NCBI RefSeq assembly: GCF_004403185.1
Contig: NZ_SOHJ01000009.1
Coordinates: 88,612-152,611, forward strand
Source of the DNA: Cryobacterium suzukii
GTDB taxonomy: Bacteria; Actinomycetota; Actinomycetes; Actinomycetales; Microbacteriaceae
Length of the DNA: 64,000 nt
Reading direction: 5' to 3'
The first letter of the stretch is position 1, and the number at the start of each line of letters is the position of its first letter. Of this stretch, positions 27,100-36,735 are shown piece by piece. The position numbers and the translations under genes were made by a program. The notes under the pieces are model-generated. The model saw only the letters and a program-made list of their open reading frames with translations. It did no database searches and was not told the DNA's origin.

Positions 27100-28651
27100 T
27101 CAGGTGCGCCAGGGTGGTTCGGGGCTGGGGGTGTTGGCTCGGTGAGTCCGGGCGGGGCGCCAGGTCTGCGTGGGGTCCCACAGCAGTGGCCCGCGTATGT
27201 GGGGTCGGCCGTGGATCATGCGGATGTTCCAGCCGTTGGTGTCGATGGTGTGGTGGTGGAACCAGCACAACAGGGTGCCGTTGGTGATGGTGGTTGGTCC
27301 GCCCTGGTGGTGGGGTTGTATGTGGTGGACTTCGCACCAGCGGGCGGGGATGGTGCAGCCGGGGATGATGCAGCCTTCGTCGCGGGCACTGATGCGGCGC
27401 GTTGCTTCGGGGTGAAGCAGCGCATTTTGTCGCCGAGGTAGAGGATGTCGCCGTTGGTGCCGACGATGATTTTTTGGGTGCCGCCGGCGCAGATGGCTTC
27501 TTTCACCCGGCGCAACGACACGGGCGCTTCGATGCCGTCGATCCAGCCGACTCCGCGGCCCTGATCGAGGTCGGCGGCATTGACGTGAATCATCACCGTC
27601 GGCGCGGCGCCGCCCATGGTCGGGGTCTTCGGGTCTCGCGCGGCAGCTTCGAACACCGAGCGGAGGATATCGGCGCGTTTCTCGCCGGCGGTGCGGCGGT
27701 CCCCGTCGAAGCGGGCGTCCCCGGTGAACGGGTCGGCGCTGAAACGCTCGGTGTCGCCGTCGGCCTCATCCAGGCCGTCCAGCGTGGCGCCGTCGGTGCC
27801 GGTACCGCCGTCGAGGGATTCGGTGGGCACGAATATGGGCGTGCGAGACCGCGCCGACAGGTAGGTGTCGAAGAGGGTGTCCATGATGCCGCGCAGCTCG
27901 GGGGTAACGTCGGCACGCAGCGGGTAGAGCCCGTTGCGCAGCAGACCGAACGTCAGTGTGCTTGTGGCCTCCGTCACGTCGTCGGTGGGGGCGGTGCCGT
28001 CGGGGTCGAGGCGGCTTGCCATTCCAGGGCTTGCGCCCGCAGCAGATCCGGGGCGAAGCGGATGCCCGCCCCGGGCAGTCCAGCTGTTTCCGGGGTGATC
28101 GCGCCGGTGGCGGTGGCGACGAGGGCACGTTCCACATGGTCGAGGTCGTCCTGCAGGACTTTCCCGTGCAGCGCGGTGAGGGTGGTGGCGATGATCTCGG
28201 CCGATTCCACCCCGAGCTCCCCGCTGCTGAGGCCGGCGGCGATGACCGAGTATCGGGCTGGCACCGGCAGGCCCAGCGGCGTGCGTTCCACCGCGGTCTC
28301 GCCCAGCTTGAGACGCCGTTTGGCTTCACGGCCGGAGATACCGGCGAGCTGGGTGATGAATTCAATCCGGGTACGGCATCCGTTTCTATAAGCGAGCGAC
28401 CCGCTGCCCAGGTCGGTCTCGGCACGAACGCCAATGTCGGTGGTGGCTCGTAGTCTTGCACCATCAACCCTGCGACCCAGCTCTTCCAACGCCGCCAACA
28501 CCGCGACAGCCTCGCTGTCATCGAGGTGACCAAACCGCACCCCGTCGAACGCCGAAGCCAAAATCGCACCAGCCTGAGCAACTGCCGCCACCCGGGAACC
28601 CTCGGGTTCCGGCATCGAGCCGGCTGCAGCGGGCGGGGCGGTCAGGGTCAT
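27100..28651 (-). pseudogene. DUF222/HNH endonuclease-like gene with two frameshifts
   Basis: Read right to left, the frame starts at ATG 28651-28649 after AAGGAGG and encodes a DUF222 region (FGHLDDSEAVAVLAALEELG, LGSGSLAYRNGCRTRIEF). The frame shifts near 28010-28016, where EWQA-RLDPDGTAP needs one extra C, continues through KIIVGTNGDILYLGDKMRC, and shifts again near 27391-27395. The last frame gives the HNH part (CIIPGCTIPARWCEVHH, GPTTITNGTLLCWFHHHTID) to TGA at 27102-27100. All parts are otherwise well preserved, so the damage is recent or a sequencing artefact. A TATAAT lies at 28682-28677 on the - strand. This 13E12-like family is abundant in actinobacteria; its biological role is unclear. 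Confidence 0.85.
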
Positions 28652-29026
28652 GGCGTCGGTGCCTCCTTCACCCACAATTATAGCCCAAATCACCTCTAAA
28701 TACGAGGCAAACTCAGTAAAATGGTGACATGTGTTCAGAAGTTTCTTCTCACAAGCGAGCGGCCAAATGGTCACTTCAGGGAGCAGTCACTTACCCGCAA
28801 TCGCGAGATGTGACGCAACTGGGGTAGACGACCGATCTCCCCAAGCGGCCCATTATGGGCAAAGTTACCCCTGAACTGGGGCCGCTACATAGAGGGTCAC
28901 CATCGGTGGGAACGGGTTCAGCCTTTGCCCACCGCGATAACGTAAGGAGTCAGTCGTGCCGCGACTGCGGTGTGCCTCCACAAGGGCACATTCGGATGAC
29001 TGAGAACCCGGGGGAGCCGCGCAGAC
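28652..29026. other. Divergent intergenic region between pseudogene and pilB
   Basis: These 375 bases separate the - strand pseudogene from the + strand pilus locus. The - strand side carries a TATAAT (28682-28677) and AAGGAGG. The + strand side contains hairpins: CGGTGGG/CCCACCG (28904-28910 with 28928-28934) and CAGTCG/CGACTG (28951-28956 with 28962-28967). No convincing + strand promoter could be picked out, and no riboswitch core such as the c-di-GMP type was seen. Confidence 0.5.
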
Positions 29027-30748
29027 GTGACCAGCCTGACCGAAATTTTAATCGTGCACGGCCTGCTCCCGACCGAGCAACTTGACACCGTGCAGTTGAA
29101 CGACCGCGCTGACGAAGCTGCAGTGCGCAACCTGGTCAAGGTGGGCACGATCACCGAGCTGCAGTTCGCCAAAGCGCGCGCCGAGCAGAAAAACCTTCCG
29201 TTTGTCGAGCTGCTGGATTATCCAGTAGACCGGCTGGCCGTGGCCAAAGTGCCCGCTGCAGTCTGTCGCCGGGCCAACGTGCTGCCCATCGGCTTCGAAG
29301 ACGGTCGCCTCGTGGTGGCCATGGTCAACCCCGGCGACGTATTCGCAGTGGACGACGTGCGCGAGGCTGCCCGTATGCGGGTCAGCCCGGTCGTCGTCGA
29401 GCCGTCCGATCTGCAAGCGGCCATCGCCCGCTACCATCGTGTCGATAACGAGCTGAACGACCTCAGTACCACCCTCACGGGCGACAGCGAGGAGCCCGAC
29501 GACACTCCGACGCCAGCCGAAACGGATGACGCGGCACCGATCGTGCGCTTCGTCAAACTGTTGGTCAGTCAGGCTATTCAGGACAAAGCGTCGGATATCC
29601 ACATTGAACCCGGCGAGAACGACGTGCGTGTGCGATATCGCATCGACGGCGTGCTGCACGAGATGCAGAAGGCGCCGTCAACCATCGCCGCCGGCGTCAC
29701 CTCGCGCATCAAGATCATGAGCGATCTTGATATCGCCGAGCGCCGTAAACCGCAGGACGGCCGCATGTCCGTGCACCACAACGGTCGCACGGTCGACCTG
29801 CGTGTTGCCATTCTGCCCACGGTCTGGGGTGAAAAAGTTGTTCTGCGAATCCTCGACAACGCGACCTCGTCGATGAGCATGGACGGCCTCAACTTGCTCA
29901 CCGATAATTTCAACGAGTATGAGATGGCGTACACCAAGCCCTACGGCATGATCCTGGTCACCGGGCCGACCGGTTCGGGCAAGTCGACCACCCTCTACAC
30001 GACCCTGCACGCTATCAACCGGCCGGAGATCAATGCGATCACTGTCGAAGACCCGGTCGAATACCGCATGCAAGGGGTCAACCAGGTTCAGGTGAACCGC
30101 AAGGCGGGCCTCACCTTCGCCGTGGCGCTGCGTTCCATTCTGCGTGCAGACCCCGACGTGGTGCTACTTGGTGAGATTCGAGACCAGGAGACCGCGAAGA
30201 TCGCCATTGAGGCCTCGCTCACCGGTCACCTCGTGCTGTCGACCCTGCACACCAATGACGCGCCAAGCGCCATGACTCGGCTGATCGAGATGGGCATCGA
30301 GCCGTTTCTGGTGGGTTCGGCACTGGACTGCGTGGTGGCGCAGCGGCTGGCCCGGCGCCTGTGCGACCGCTGCAAGGTACCCGACAATCGCACCGACCTG
30401 GCCTATCTGGGTTTTGTGGTCAATCCGACGGTGGGCTACATCTCGAACCGTTTTACGGTCATGCCGGAGATCGGTCCGGCTATCGACCCCACCACAACGG
30501 GCACCATCATCTACAAGCCCGCCGGGTGCGCGAGCTGCTCGCAGACGGGCTACCGCGGACGACTCGGCATTCACGAGGTCATGACGGTGTCCGAAGAAAT
30601 CGAGCGGCTTACTGTGGCACGCGCTTCGAGCGCGCAGATCGGAGCCGCGGCGCGCAAGCAGGGAATGATCACTATGCGTGAAGACGGCTGGGCCAAGGTC
30701 GCCCTCGGGCTGACCTCGATCGACGAGGTGCTCCGTGTGGTGTCCTAA
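29027..30748 (+). CDS. pilB: Type IV pilus extension ATPase PilB
   Basis: A 573-aa cytoplasmic hexameric ATPase that powers pilin polymerisation. The N-terminal MshEN/GspE-like region covers about residues 1-140; the ATPase core has Walker A GPTGSGKSTTLYTTL (about 312), the Asp-box region AITVEDPVEYRM, Walker B DPDVVLLGEIRDQETAKIA, and the His-box STLHTNDAPSAMTRL. A tetracysteine zinc motif (CDRC near 446, CASC near 501) is typical of PilB/GspE and absent from PilT. The start is GTG with GGGGGAG some 12 bases upstream. It is the first gene of the pilus locus. Confidence 0.95.
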   Translation: MTSLTEILIVHGLLPTEQLDTVQLNDRADEAAVRNLVKVGTITELQFAKARAEQKNLPFVELLDYPVDRLAVAKVPAAVCRRANVLPIGFEDGRLVVAMVNPGDVFAVDDVREAARMRVSPVVVEPSDLQAAIARYHRVDNELNDLSTTLTGDSEEPDDTPTPAETDDAAPIVRFVKLLVSQAIQDKASDIHIEPGENDVRVRYRIDGVLHEMQKAPSTIAAGVTSRIKIMSDLDIAERRKPQDGRMSVHHNGRTVDLRVAILPTVWGEKVVLRILDNATSSMSMDGLNLLTDNFNEYEMAYTKPYGMILVTGPTGSGKSTTLYTTLHAINRPEINAITVEDPVEYRMQGVNQVQVNRKAGLTFAVALRSILRADPDVVLLGEIRDQETAKIAIEASLTGHLVLSTLHTNDAPSAMTRLIEMGIEPFLVGSALDCVVAQRLARRLCDRCKVPDNRTDLAYLGFVVNPTVGYISNRFTVMPEIGPAIDPTTTGTIIYKPAGCASCSQTGYRGRLGIHEVMTVSEEIERLTVARASSAQIGAAARKQGMITMREDGWAKVALGLTSIDEVLRVVS

Positions 30749-30907
30749 CTTCACGGATGCCGCGGTTTGTCACCGACAGACCGCGCAGGTATCGCAGTGA
30801 GATTGTCCGACTTCGGTTATGCCGTGCAGAAATCCGACGACACCGAATATGGGGAGCCGGTCGCTGACGCGCCCGCCTCTACCGTTGATATCCGTTCCAG
30901 GAGGCTT

Positions 30908-32086
30908 ATGCGTTCCGAATCATCGGCACAACTCAGCGCACCGACGCCCGATCCCGATCTGCTCAAGGCACTGAGGCTCGTGTTGGACGAGGGAGCGAGC
31001 GACCTGCACATTTCCGGCGGTGCACCGCCGAGCATGCGCGTTGATGGTTCCCTGCGGCCGATTCCCGGGTGGGATCGTTGGTCGCCCGAGAAGGTCGTTT
31101 CCGCTCTCAGCAGCATTCTGTCGCCAGAGCAGCGGAACGAATTTGATCAGGAACTCGAACTGGACTTTGCCCACGCGGTGGAGGGCACACGTTTTCGCGT
31201 CAACTTCTACCAGCAGCGCAACACGGTCGGTGGTGCCTTTCGTCTCATTCCGAATGAGATCAAGTCGTTGACCGAGCTGGGTATTCCGGAATCTGTCGCC
31301 CGGTTCGCACTCCTTCCGCGAGGCCTCGTGCTGGTCACCGGTCCCACCGGCTCCGGCAAGACCACCACCCTGGCCGCAATGGTTGACCTGGTGAATCGTA
31401 CTAGGGACGACCACATCGTGACGGTGGAGGACCCGATCGAGTTCATCCACGAGGGCAAGAAAGCGATGATCAGCCAGCGTGAGGTCGGGCAGGACACGCA
31501 CAGTTTCGCATCCGCTCTCAAGCATGTGCTGCGCCAGGACCCCGACGTTATTCTGATCGGCGAGCTGCGCGACCTTGAGACGATCTCGGTCGCTTTGACC
31601 GCCGCTGAGACCGGCCACCTCGTTTTCTCCACTCTGCATACCCAGGATGCCGCCCAGACCATCGACCGCATTATCGACGTTTTTCCGCCGCACCAGCAGG
31701 CGCAAGTGCGCGCGCAGCTCGCAGCGACCCTGCGCGGGGTTGTCTGCCAGACCCTCGTGCGCAAAATCGGCGGCGGGCGCGTGGTTGCGACCGAAATTCT
31801 GGTGACCACGGCAGCCATTGCGAACCTCGTGAGGGAGGGCAAGACGCACCAGATTGCTTCGGCGCTGCAGTCGGGTCGAGCGCTCGGTATGCACACCATG
31901 GACCAGCACCTGGCCGAACTCGTCGACGCCGGCCAGATCACCCGTGAGGCCGCCGAGGCGAAGGCAATGGACGTCGACGTGCTCAAGCAGCTCGTGCACC
32001 GGGTTGATCCGACGAGCGCCCCGGTGGGCGGTCTCAGTCATGGCGAAATTGACTTCAACGATTCATTTTCGCCCGGGAGGCGCTAG
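30908..32086 (+). CDS. pilT: Type IV pilus retraction ATPase PilT (copy 1)
   Basis: A 392-aa retraction ATPase. Visible are GASDLHISGGAPPSMRVDG, Walker A GPTGSGKTTTLAAM (about residue 147), VTVEDPIEFIHE, Walker B DPDVILIGELRDLETISVAL, the His-box STLHTQDAAQTIDRIID, and the PilT signature AIANLVRE (a form of AIRNLIRE). ATG 30908 is preferred because of AGGAGG at 30899-30904, although the spacing is only three bases. In-frame GTG 30797 or TTG 30767 would add about 37-47 residues. The next gene starts immediately after the stop. Confidence 0.93.
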   Translation: MRSESSAQLSAPTPDPDLLKALRLVLDEGASDLHISGGAPPSMRVDGSLRPIPGWDRWSPEKVVSALSSILSPEQRNEFDQELELDFAHAVEGTRFRVNFYQQRNTVGGAFRLIPNEIKSLTELGIPESVARFALLPRGLVLVTGPTGSGKTTTLAAMVDLVNRTRDDHIVTVEDPIEFIHEGKKAMISQREVGQDTHSFASALKHVLRQDPDVILIGELRDLETISVALTAAETGHLVFSTLHTQDAAQTIDRIIDVFPPHQQAQVRAQLAATLRGVVCQTLVRKIGGGRVVATEILVTTAAIANLVREGKTHQIASALQSGRALGMHTMDQHLAELVDAGQITREAAEAKAMDVDVLKQLVHRVDPTSAPVGGLSHGEIDFNDSFSPGRR

Positions 32087-33316
32087 ATGCCCACCGAAAC
32101 CTCGTTTAGCTACACCAGCCGCGACTCCCGCGACCGCGTGGTTAAAGGCCGTATGAACGCGGCGTCGGAGCGGGCGGCGCTTCTCCAACTGCGCACCATG
32201 GGACTCTCGCCCATTTCGATTGCGCCGGCCCGCAAACTCACGGGGCTTCACGCGGATCTGAGCATTCCGGGGTTTCAGAAGCACATCGGACTGACCGACC
32301 TAGCCGTCATGAGCCGCCAGATGGCGACCATGACCGCGGCCGGGCTGTCGCTGCTGCGCACATTGAATATTCTGTCGGAGCAGACCGAGAATAAGCAGCT
32401 CGCTCGGGTGATCGCAGGCATTCGCAGCGACGTCGAGACCGGCGTGTCGCTCTCAGTGGCCTTCGATAAGCACGACGAGGTGTTCCCCCCGATTATGATC
32501 AACCTGGTGCGCGCGGGGGAAACCGGTGGTTTTCTCGAAGACGCCCTCAACTCCATCGCCGACAACTTCGAGTCAGAGGTGAAGCTGCGCGACACGATCA
32601 AGAGCGCGCTCGCCTACCCGGTGATCGTGCTGGTCATGGCGCTTCTCGCAGTGGTGGGCATGCTCATCTTTATCGTTCCCGTCTTCGAGAAGATGTTCAA
32701 GGGTCTCGGTGGCGAATTGCCCGCGGCCACCAAGGTGCTCGTTGTGCTCTCCAACGGCATGATTTGGGTGGGTCCCGTGCTTCTCATTGCCGTTATTGTT
32801 TTCTCGTTGTGGTGGCGCAAAAACAAGCACACCCTGGCCGTGCGCCGCGTGGTCGACCCGTTCAAGCTCAAGCTGCCCGTGTTCGGCCTTCTGCTCACCA
32901 AGCTTGCCATTGCACGGTTCAGCCGCAACTTCGCGACCATGATCGGCGCCGGTGTGCCCATACTGCACTCGCTCAAAATTGTCGGCGAGACATCGGGAAA
33001 CTGGGTCATGGAGTCGGCACTGGCCAAGGTGCAGGAATCGGTGAGTCAGGGCCGCTCCATTGCAGCGCCCCTCGCCCTCGAGCCGGTCTTTCCGTCCATG
33101 GTCACGCAGATGATCGCCGTGGGAGAGGATGCCGGTGCGCTCGAGCAGATGCTCACCAAGATCGCCGATTTCTACGACCAGGAAGTGCAGTCGACTACCG
33201 AACAGCTCACCGCGCTCATCGAGCCACTCATGATCGCCGTGATTGGCGTGATCATCGGGGGCATGGTCGTGGCGCTCTACCTGCCCATGTTCAGCGTTTT
33301 CGATTACGTCAATTAG
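32087..33316 (+). CDS. pilC: Type IV pilus inner-membrane platform protein PilC
   Basis: A 409-aa GspF/PilC platform protein that links the motor ATPases to the growing pilus. Two GspF domains are visible: AVMSRQMATMTAAGLSLLRT ... LVRAGETGGFLEDALNSIAD, and RFSRNFATMIGAGVPILHSL ... MIAVGEDAGALEQMLTKIAD, each followed by membrane helices (about 175-200, 220-240 and 380-405). The N-terminus (FSYTSRDSRDRVVKGRMNA) is typical. It starts directly after the pilT1 stop, with a weak ribosome-binding context (GGAGG about six bases upstream in the pilT1 end). Confidence 0.95.
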   Translation: MPTETSFSYTSRDSRDRVVKGRMNAASERAALLQLRTMGLSPISIAPARKLTGLHADLSIPGFQKHIGLTDLAVMSRQMATMTAAGLSLLRTLNILSEQTENKQLARVIAGIRSDVETGVSLSVAFDKHDEVFPPIMINLVRAGETGGFLEDALNSIADNFESEVKLRDTIKSALAYPVIVLVMALLAVVGMLIFIVPVFEKMFKGLGGELPAATKVLVVLSNGMIWVGPVLLIAVIVFSLWWRKNKHTLAVRRVVDPFKLKLPVFGLLLTKLAIARFSRNFATMIGAGVPILHSLKIVGETSGNWVMESALAKVQESVSQGRSIAAPLALEPVFPSMVTQMIAVGEDAGALEQMLTKIADFYDQEVQSTTEQLTALIEPLMIAVIGVIIGGMVVALYLPMFSVFDYVN

Positions 33317-33364
33317 CCGTTGGGAGTCACTGCCCCCGTTTAGGCTGCACTCCTACTGGGGGTA

Positions 33365-33406
33365 GTTGGCCCCCCGAAAAAACAACGGTTCATCGTGGGG
33401 GCCAAC
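33365..33406 (+). promoter_or_regulatory. Inverted repeat in the pilA1 leader
   Basis: A perfect 10-bp inverted repeat (GTTGGCCCCC at 33365-33374, GGGGGCCAAC at 33397-33406) with a 22-base loop containing six A residues. It sits 67 bases before the pilA1 start, in the 156-base gap after pilC. It could be a leader stem protecting an abundant pilin mRNA, a terminator for pilC read-through, or an operator. No T run follows. Confidence 0.55.
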
Positions 33407-33472
33407 CTAGGCTTAAAAGCGCGCAAGCCCACCGCATTTCTCCCTGCTGAACCACGCAAAGGACACAGACAC

Positions 33473-33946
33473 ATGAACCGCTTCTTCACGACAGCCCTGG
33501 TCAATAAGCGCACGGCCCTCGGCGAGAAGGAGAAGGGCTTCACGCTCATCGAGCTTCTTGTGGTGGTACTGATTCTCGGTGTTCTCTCCGCGATCGCCAT
33601 CCCGATCTACCTCGGCCAGCAGGACGGCGCGAAGGATAAGGCCGTGGCCGCCGCCATCACGAACGCGAAGGTTGCCGTTGTCGCCGAGCTCGTCACTGGA
33701 AAAGAACTGGACGCAGTTATTTCTGGTGGACTGGGAGTTCTCGATGCCTACGTCGCGAGCAAGGACATTCAGGCTTCGATTGCTGTGGGTGGCGCCGATG
33801 GTGCAGAATTCACGATTTCCGGCTACTGGGGAACTGCGGCCGACGCAGCGGTGGCCGGCGCAGGGGCAACCAAAGCTAACCATGGCACCACCATCACCGA
33901 TTCGGGTGCCGCAATCAATCTGAAGGAAGCGGCGGCGAAGGAGTAA
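33473..33946 (+). CDS. pilA: Major type IV pilin-like prepilin (PilA1)
   Basis: A 157-aa prepilin. The leader of 23 residues ends in Gly, giving the prepilin peptidase site KEKG|FTLIELLVVVLILGV with Glu5 of the mature protein, followed by the hydrophobic assembly helix. The mature protein has no cysteine, so it lacks the usual C-terminal disulfide. ATG 33473 is chosen, with AAAGGA upstream; an in-frame start at 33395 would add an unlikely 26 residues. It sits between pilC and three minor pilin-like genes. Its position and simple form suggest the main subunit, but pilA2 at 41951 is an alternative. Confidence 0.92.
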   Translation: MNRFFTTALVNKRTALGEKEKGFTLIELLVVVLILGVLSAIAIPIYLGQQDGAKDKAVAAAITNAKVAVVAELVTGKELDAVISGGLGVLDAYVASKDIQASIAVGGADGAEFTISGYWGTAADAAVAGAGATKANHGTTITDSGAAINLKEAAAKE

Positions 33947-34039
33947 CTCCTCGGGAATAACACTCGGCGGGGGTGCTCACACATGCCCCGCCGAGCGTGC
34001 TGATTGTTCCGAATGGCTAGAGAGAGGAGGGGCCCGATC

Positions 34040-34459
34040 GTGAGTGTTCAGAAGAACAATGAATCGCGCCCTTCCGACGTTGAGGACGGCTTCGGCATGA
34101 TTGAGATTGTCGTCTCGATGCTGTTGCTCTCCCTGCTCGCCATCGCCTTTCTGCCGATGCTCGTCACCTCACTGCGGGTTTCGGTCTCCAACTCCACCGT
34201 GACGTCTGCTACCCAGCTAGTCGCGGCACAAATGGAGACCATCCGGTCCCTAGGCTCGGTGTGTGGCCCTCTCAGCGACTACGCCGCTGGGACTCAGACG
34301 GGATTCGATCCCAGTGACCCTGCGCTGCAGGCCCGTTTCGACACCATTGTCTGCCCGGGTCCCGACCCGGTCACGGTGCAGGTGCGCGTCTACGTTACCG
34401 ATGGACCCAGCGGTGACGTTCTGGCTGATGCTGTCACAAGCATCTTTGTAGCAGGCTAG
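34040..34459 (+). CDS. Minor pilin-like protein (PilV/GspI type)
   Basis: A 139-aa prepilin with an N-terminal leader (about 17 residues) and the site EDG|FGMIEIVVSMLLLSLLAI, including Glu5. GTG 34040 is chosen because AGGAGGGG lies seven bases upstream; in-frame ATGs at 34004 and 34013 sit before that signal. Two cysteines (VCGPL, VCPGP) may form a disulfide. Small pilin-like proteins encoded together next to pilA normally build the pilus tip or prime assembly. Confidence 0.82.
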   Translation: MSVQKNNESRPSDVEDGFGMIEIVVSMLLLSLLAIAFLPMLVTSLRVSVSNSTVTSATQLVAAQMETIRSLGSVCGPLSDYAAGTQTGFDPSDPALQARFDTIVCPGPDPVTVQVRVYVTDGPSGDVLADAVTSIFVAG

Positions 34460-34465
34460 GCCAGC

Positions 34466-35146
34466 ATGATTTTTGGAACGATCTCCATTCGACGACACTT
34501 CGCGTCGCACGGTGCACCTGTGGCCAAGAACGCGCGCGGCGATAGCGGCTACACCCTGGTCGAGCTCCTCATCTATTCGGGCCTTCTCGTTCTCGTCCTC
34601 ACCGTTGTTGGCGGAACACTACTCAATACCCTCAGCTCTGAGCAAAAGGTGCTCCAGAGCGCCGACGCCAACGGAGTTAGCCAGCTCATCGCTTCGTCGG
34701 TGCACTCGGGGGTGCGCAATGCCACCGCCCTCAAGGTCTTTGAGAGCACGTCCGCCGACGACAACGATCAGCTTCTCATTGTCACCTCGATCAGCAGCGA
34801 TCCGGAGCTGACGGCTGCCGCCCGGGTTTGTCAGGCGTGGTATTACACGGAAGCAGATAAGGGCGCCATGTACTACAAGCGAAGCACGGAGTCGGGGGCC
34901 TTCGTCGGCGTCACCACCGACACCCTCGCCGGCGACCTCACCGGGTGGACACTATTGGGCTCGGGGCTGTCGGCCGCGGAGGCTTCCCCGGGTGTCTCCC
35001 AGCTCGTCTTCGACGACGTGACAAGTGGCCATCCGTCTGTTGCACTCAACTTCGCCATCAATGCTGACGGCGACAGCAGCCCCGCACAGATATCCACCAC
35101 GGGCACGAGCCGCCAGAGCGGCACGGAGGCGACACCTTGTTCCTGA
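34466..35146 (+). CDS. Minor pilin-like protein (PilW/GspJ type)
   Basis: A 226-aa prepilin whose leader of about 28 residues ends in GDSG|YTLVELLIYSGLLVLVLT, a variant with Tyr at +1 and Glu5 present. The mature part is mostly beta-rich and resembles the PilW/GspJ class. It starts six bases after the previous gene and its stop overlaps the next ATG (TGATG), so these minor pilins are co-translated. Confidence 0.8.
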   Translation: MIFGTISIRRHFASHGAPVAKNARGDSGYTLVELLIYSGLLVLVLTVVGGTLLNTLSSEQKVLQSADANGVSQLIASSVHSGVRNATALKVFESTSADDNDQLLIVTSISSDPELTAAARVCQAWYYTEADKGAMYYKRSTESGAFVGVTTDTLAGDLTGWTLLGSGLSAAEASPGVSQLVFDDVTSGHPSVALNFAINADGDSSPAQISTTGTSRQSGTEATPCS

Positions 35147-36735
35147 TGCGAAAGACACCGCTTTTCATGGCAGCAGAACGCGGCAGCAGCATGCTGGCCG
35201 TCATTGGCCTCATGGCCGTTGCCGGTGTTGCCACCCTCGCCATAGCCGGTTCCACTATGAACTCGATCGGCGTCAGCAGTGCCACCCGCGCCGGCGTTCA
35301 GGCTCAGGCTGCGGCCGAGGCCGGCATCGACGCCGCCCTGGCCAATCTGAGCCAGCCTACCTGCACAGAATTGTGGGGCACCACCACGCCCGTTTCGACG
35401 GTTGACGTCTTCTACAGCATGGATCCGACGCCCGTCGCGGATGAGCCGGATGAAAATTGGCTCCCTGGGTGCCCGGCGACCAACGCCGAGCGCGTCAAAA
35501 TCAAGTCCAAAGGTACCGCCGACCAAGCCGGCCAGGCTGGTAATGAATCCGGCGATTCCCGCACGGTCGAGGCTATCTATCACTATGAAGCAGCATCCGC
35601 AGAGACCCCAGCAACGGGAGCCGGCACGGCTTTGTATTCCTACGCCTCCGGCAGCTTTGGCGGATCCAGTCAACTGCACTGGGTTGATCACCCCGTCGTT
35701 ACCGACGTTCCGATCACGCAATCCGACCCGAGACCCGTTATTCAGATCAAGACCGGTAATGCGTCGTGCGCTGGGTCTTCGATCTTCGAGGCGGATACCG
35801 TTGTTCAGCAAGGGAGTTTCTCCTCAGACGGGTCGTGCAAGATTATGGGAAACGTTTGGGCGAGTGGTGGTACGGAAACGGGTGGCTCGTCGATCCTTTA
35901 CGGCAACGTAGCCACGTCAGACCTGACCACTGGCGGGTCATCGCAGATTTACGGAAGCGCGTGGGCCAGTCAAGACACCGATACCTCAGGCTCATCCATA
36001 ATCCACGGGAACTTGGCCACTACGCGCCTGACCAAGAGTGGAACATCGCAGGTCATAGGCGACGTCTCCGGGGTTGCTGCTCCTCCGGTTGCGCCCACGG
36101 TGCCCGATTGGGTCGACGTTGGATATGACACGAGCGATTGGCCGGGATTTGCCGTCACGACCACGAGCACAGGTTGTGATCTCACGGCAATTCAGGCCGC
36201 GGTCACTGCCTTCAGCACGCGGGAGCCTCCCACTAAGGGCATTATTGATGCCCGAGGATGCTCAGGGGGAGTTACGATCCAAGGCAATACGAGCCTCAGC
36301 CTTCCTCAGGACATCGCTATTTTCGCTGCTGAGTTTCATATCTCAGGAAGTGGGCACTTCGTTTCGGATTCGGCCACTGAACCACGAAATCTTTGGCTGA
36401 TCACTCCCGATGAGGTCGACGACAATCTTCCTACTCCCTGCCCGACTGGGGACAATCGAGATTCATCAATTTTGGGTTCGTTCATCGTGTCAGCGCCGGT
36501 GAGAGTTATGCTCTACACGCCTTGTGAGATTCGCTTGGGTGGTTCGGCGCAGTGGCGGGGCCAGTTCTACGGCGGTTCAGTCTCGACGGTCGGATCTTCA
36601 CAGCTGCATTACACGCCGATCGGAATCCCCGGTGCCGAGATCCCTGTTGGAGGAACGCCCGGCAGCGAGGCCACCGAAGCAAAGCTCGGCGACCGCATTT
36701 CCATTCGCGACCTGAATGTTCGAGAAGATGGCTAG
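35146..36735 (+). CDS. PilX-like large minor pilin or pilus-associated protein
   Basis: A 529-aa protein with an N-terminal hydrophobic helix (about 15-40; GSSMLAVIGLMAVAGVATLA) like PilX N-terminal domains, but without the G-F-x-x-x-E prepilin site. The middle (about residues 205-310) holds short repeats such as GSSILYGNVAT, GSSQIYGSAWA and GSSIIHGNLAT, like the parallel beta-helix rungs of polymer-forming proteins, followed by a domain that may correspond to DUF7305 (uncertain). ATG 35146 overlaps the previous stop; TTG 35137 is an alternative start. It likely belongs to the pilus tip or surface. GC content looks lower than in the neighbours toward the 3' end. Confidence 0.75.
   Translation: MRKTPLFMAAERGSSMLAVIGLMAVAGVATLAIAGSTMNSIGVSSATRAGVQAQAAAEAGIDAALANLSQPTCTELWGTTTPVSTVDVFYSMDPTPVADEPDENWLPGCPATNAERVKIKSKGTADQAGQAGNESGDSRTVEAIYHYEAASAETPATGAGTALYSYASGSFGGSSQLHWVDHPVVTDVPITQSDPRPVIQIKTGNASCAGSSIFEADTVVQQGSFSSDGSCKIMGNVWASGGTETGGSSILYGNVATSDLTTGGSSQIYGSAWASQDTDTSGSSIIHGNLATTRLTKSGTSQVIGDVSGVAAPPVAPTVPDWVDVGYDTSDWPGFAVTTTSTGCDLTAIQAAVTAFSTREPPTKGIIDARGCSGGVTIQGNTSLSLPQDIAIFAAEFHISGSGHFVSDSATEPRNLWLITPDEVDDNLPTPCPTGDNRDSSILGSFIVSAPVRVMLYTPCEIRLGGSAQWRGQFYGGSVSTVGSSQLHYTPIGIPGAEIPVGGTPGSEATEAKLGDRISIRDLNVREDG

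Noticed and set aside
27402-28391. 329-aa + strand frame across the pseudogene
   Set aside because: The - strand clearly encodes DUF222/HNH sequence; the + frame is its mirror.
28840-28990. Possible riboswitch (c-di-GMP or c-di-AMP) before pilB
   Set aside because: Only short hairpins; the conserved cores of these classes were not found.
30920-32041. 373-aa - strand frame opposite pilT1
   Set aside because: Same kind of shadow, and very like the one opposite pilT2 only because the two pilT genes are similar.
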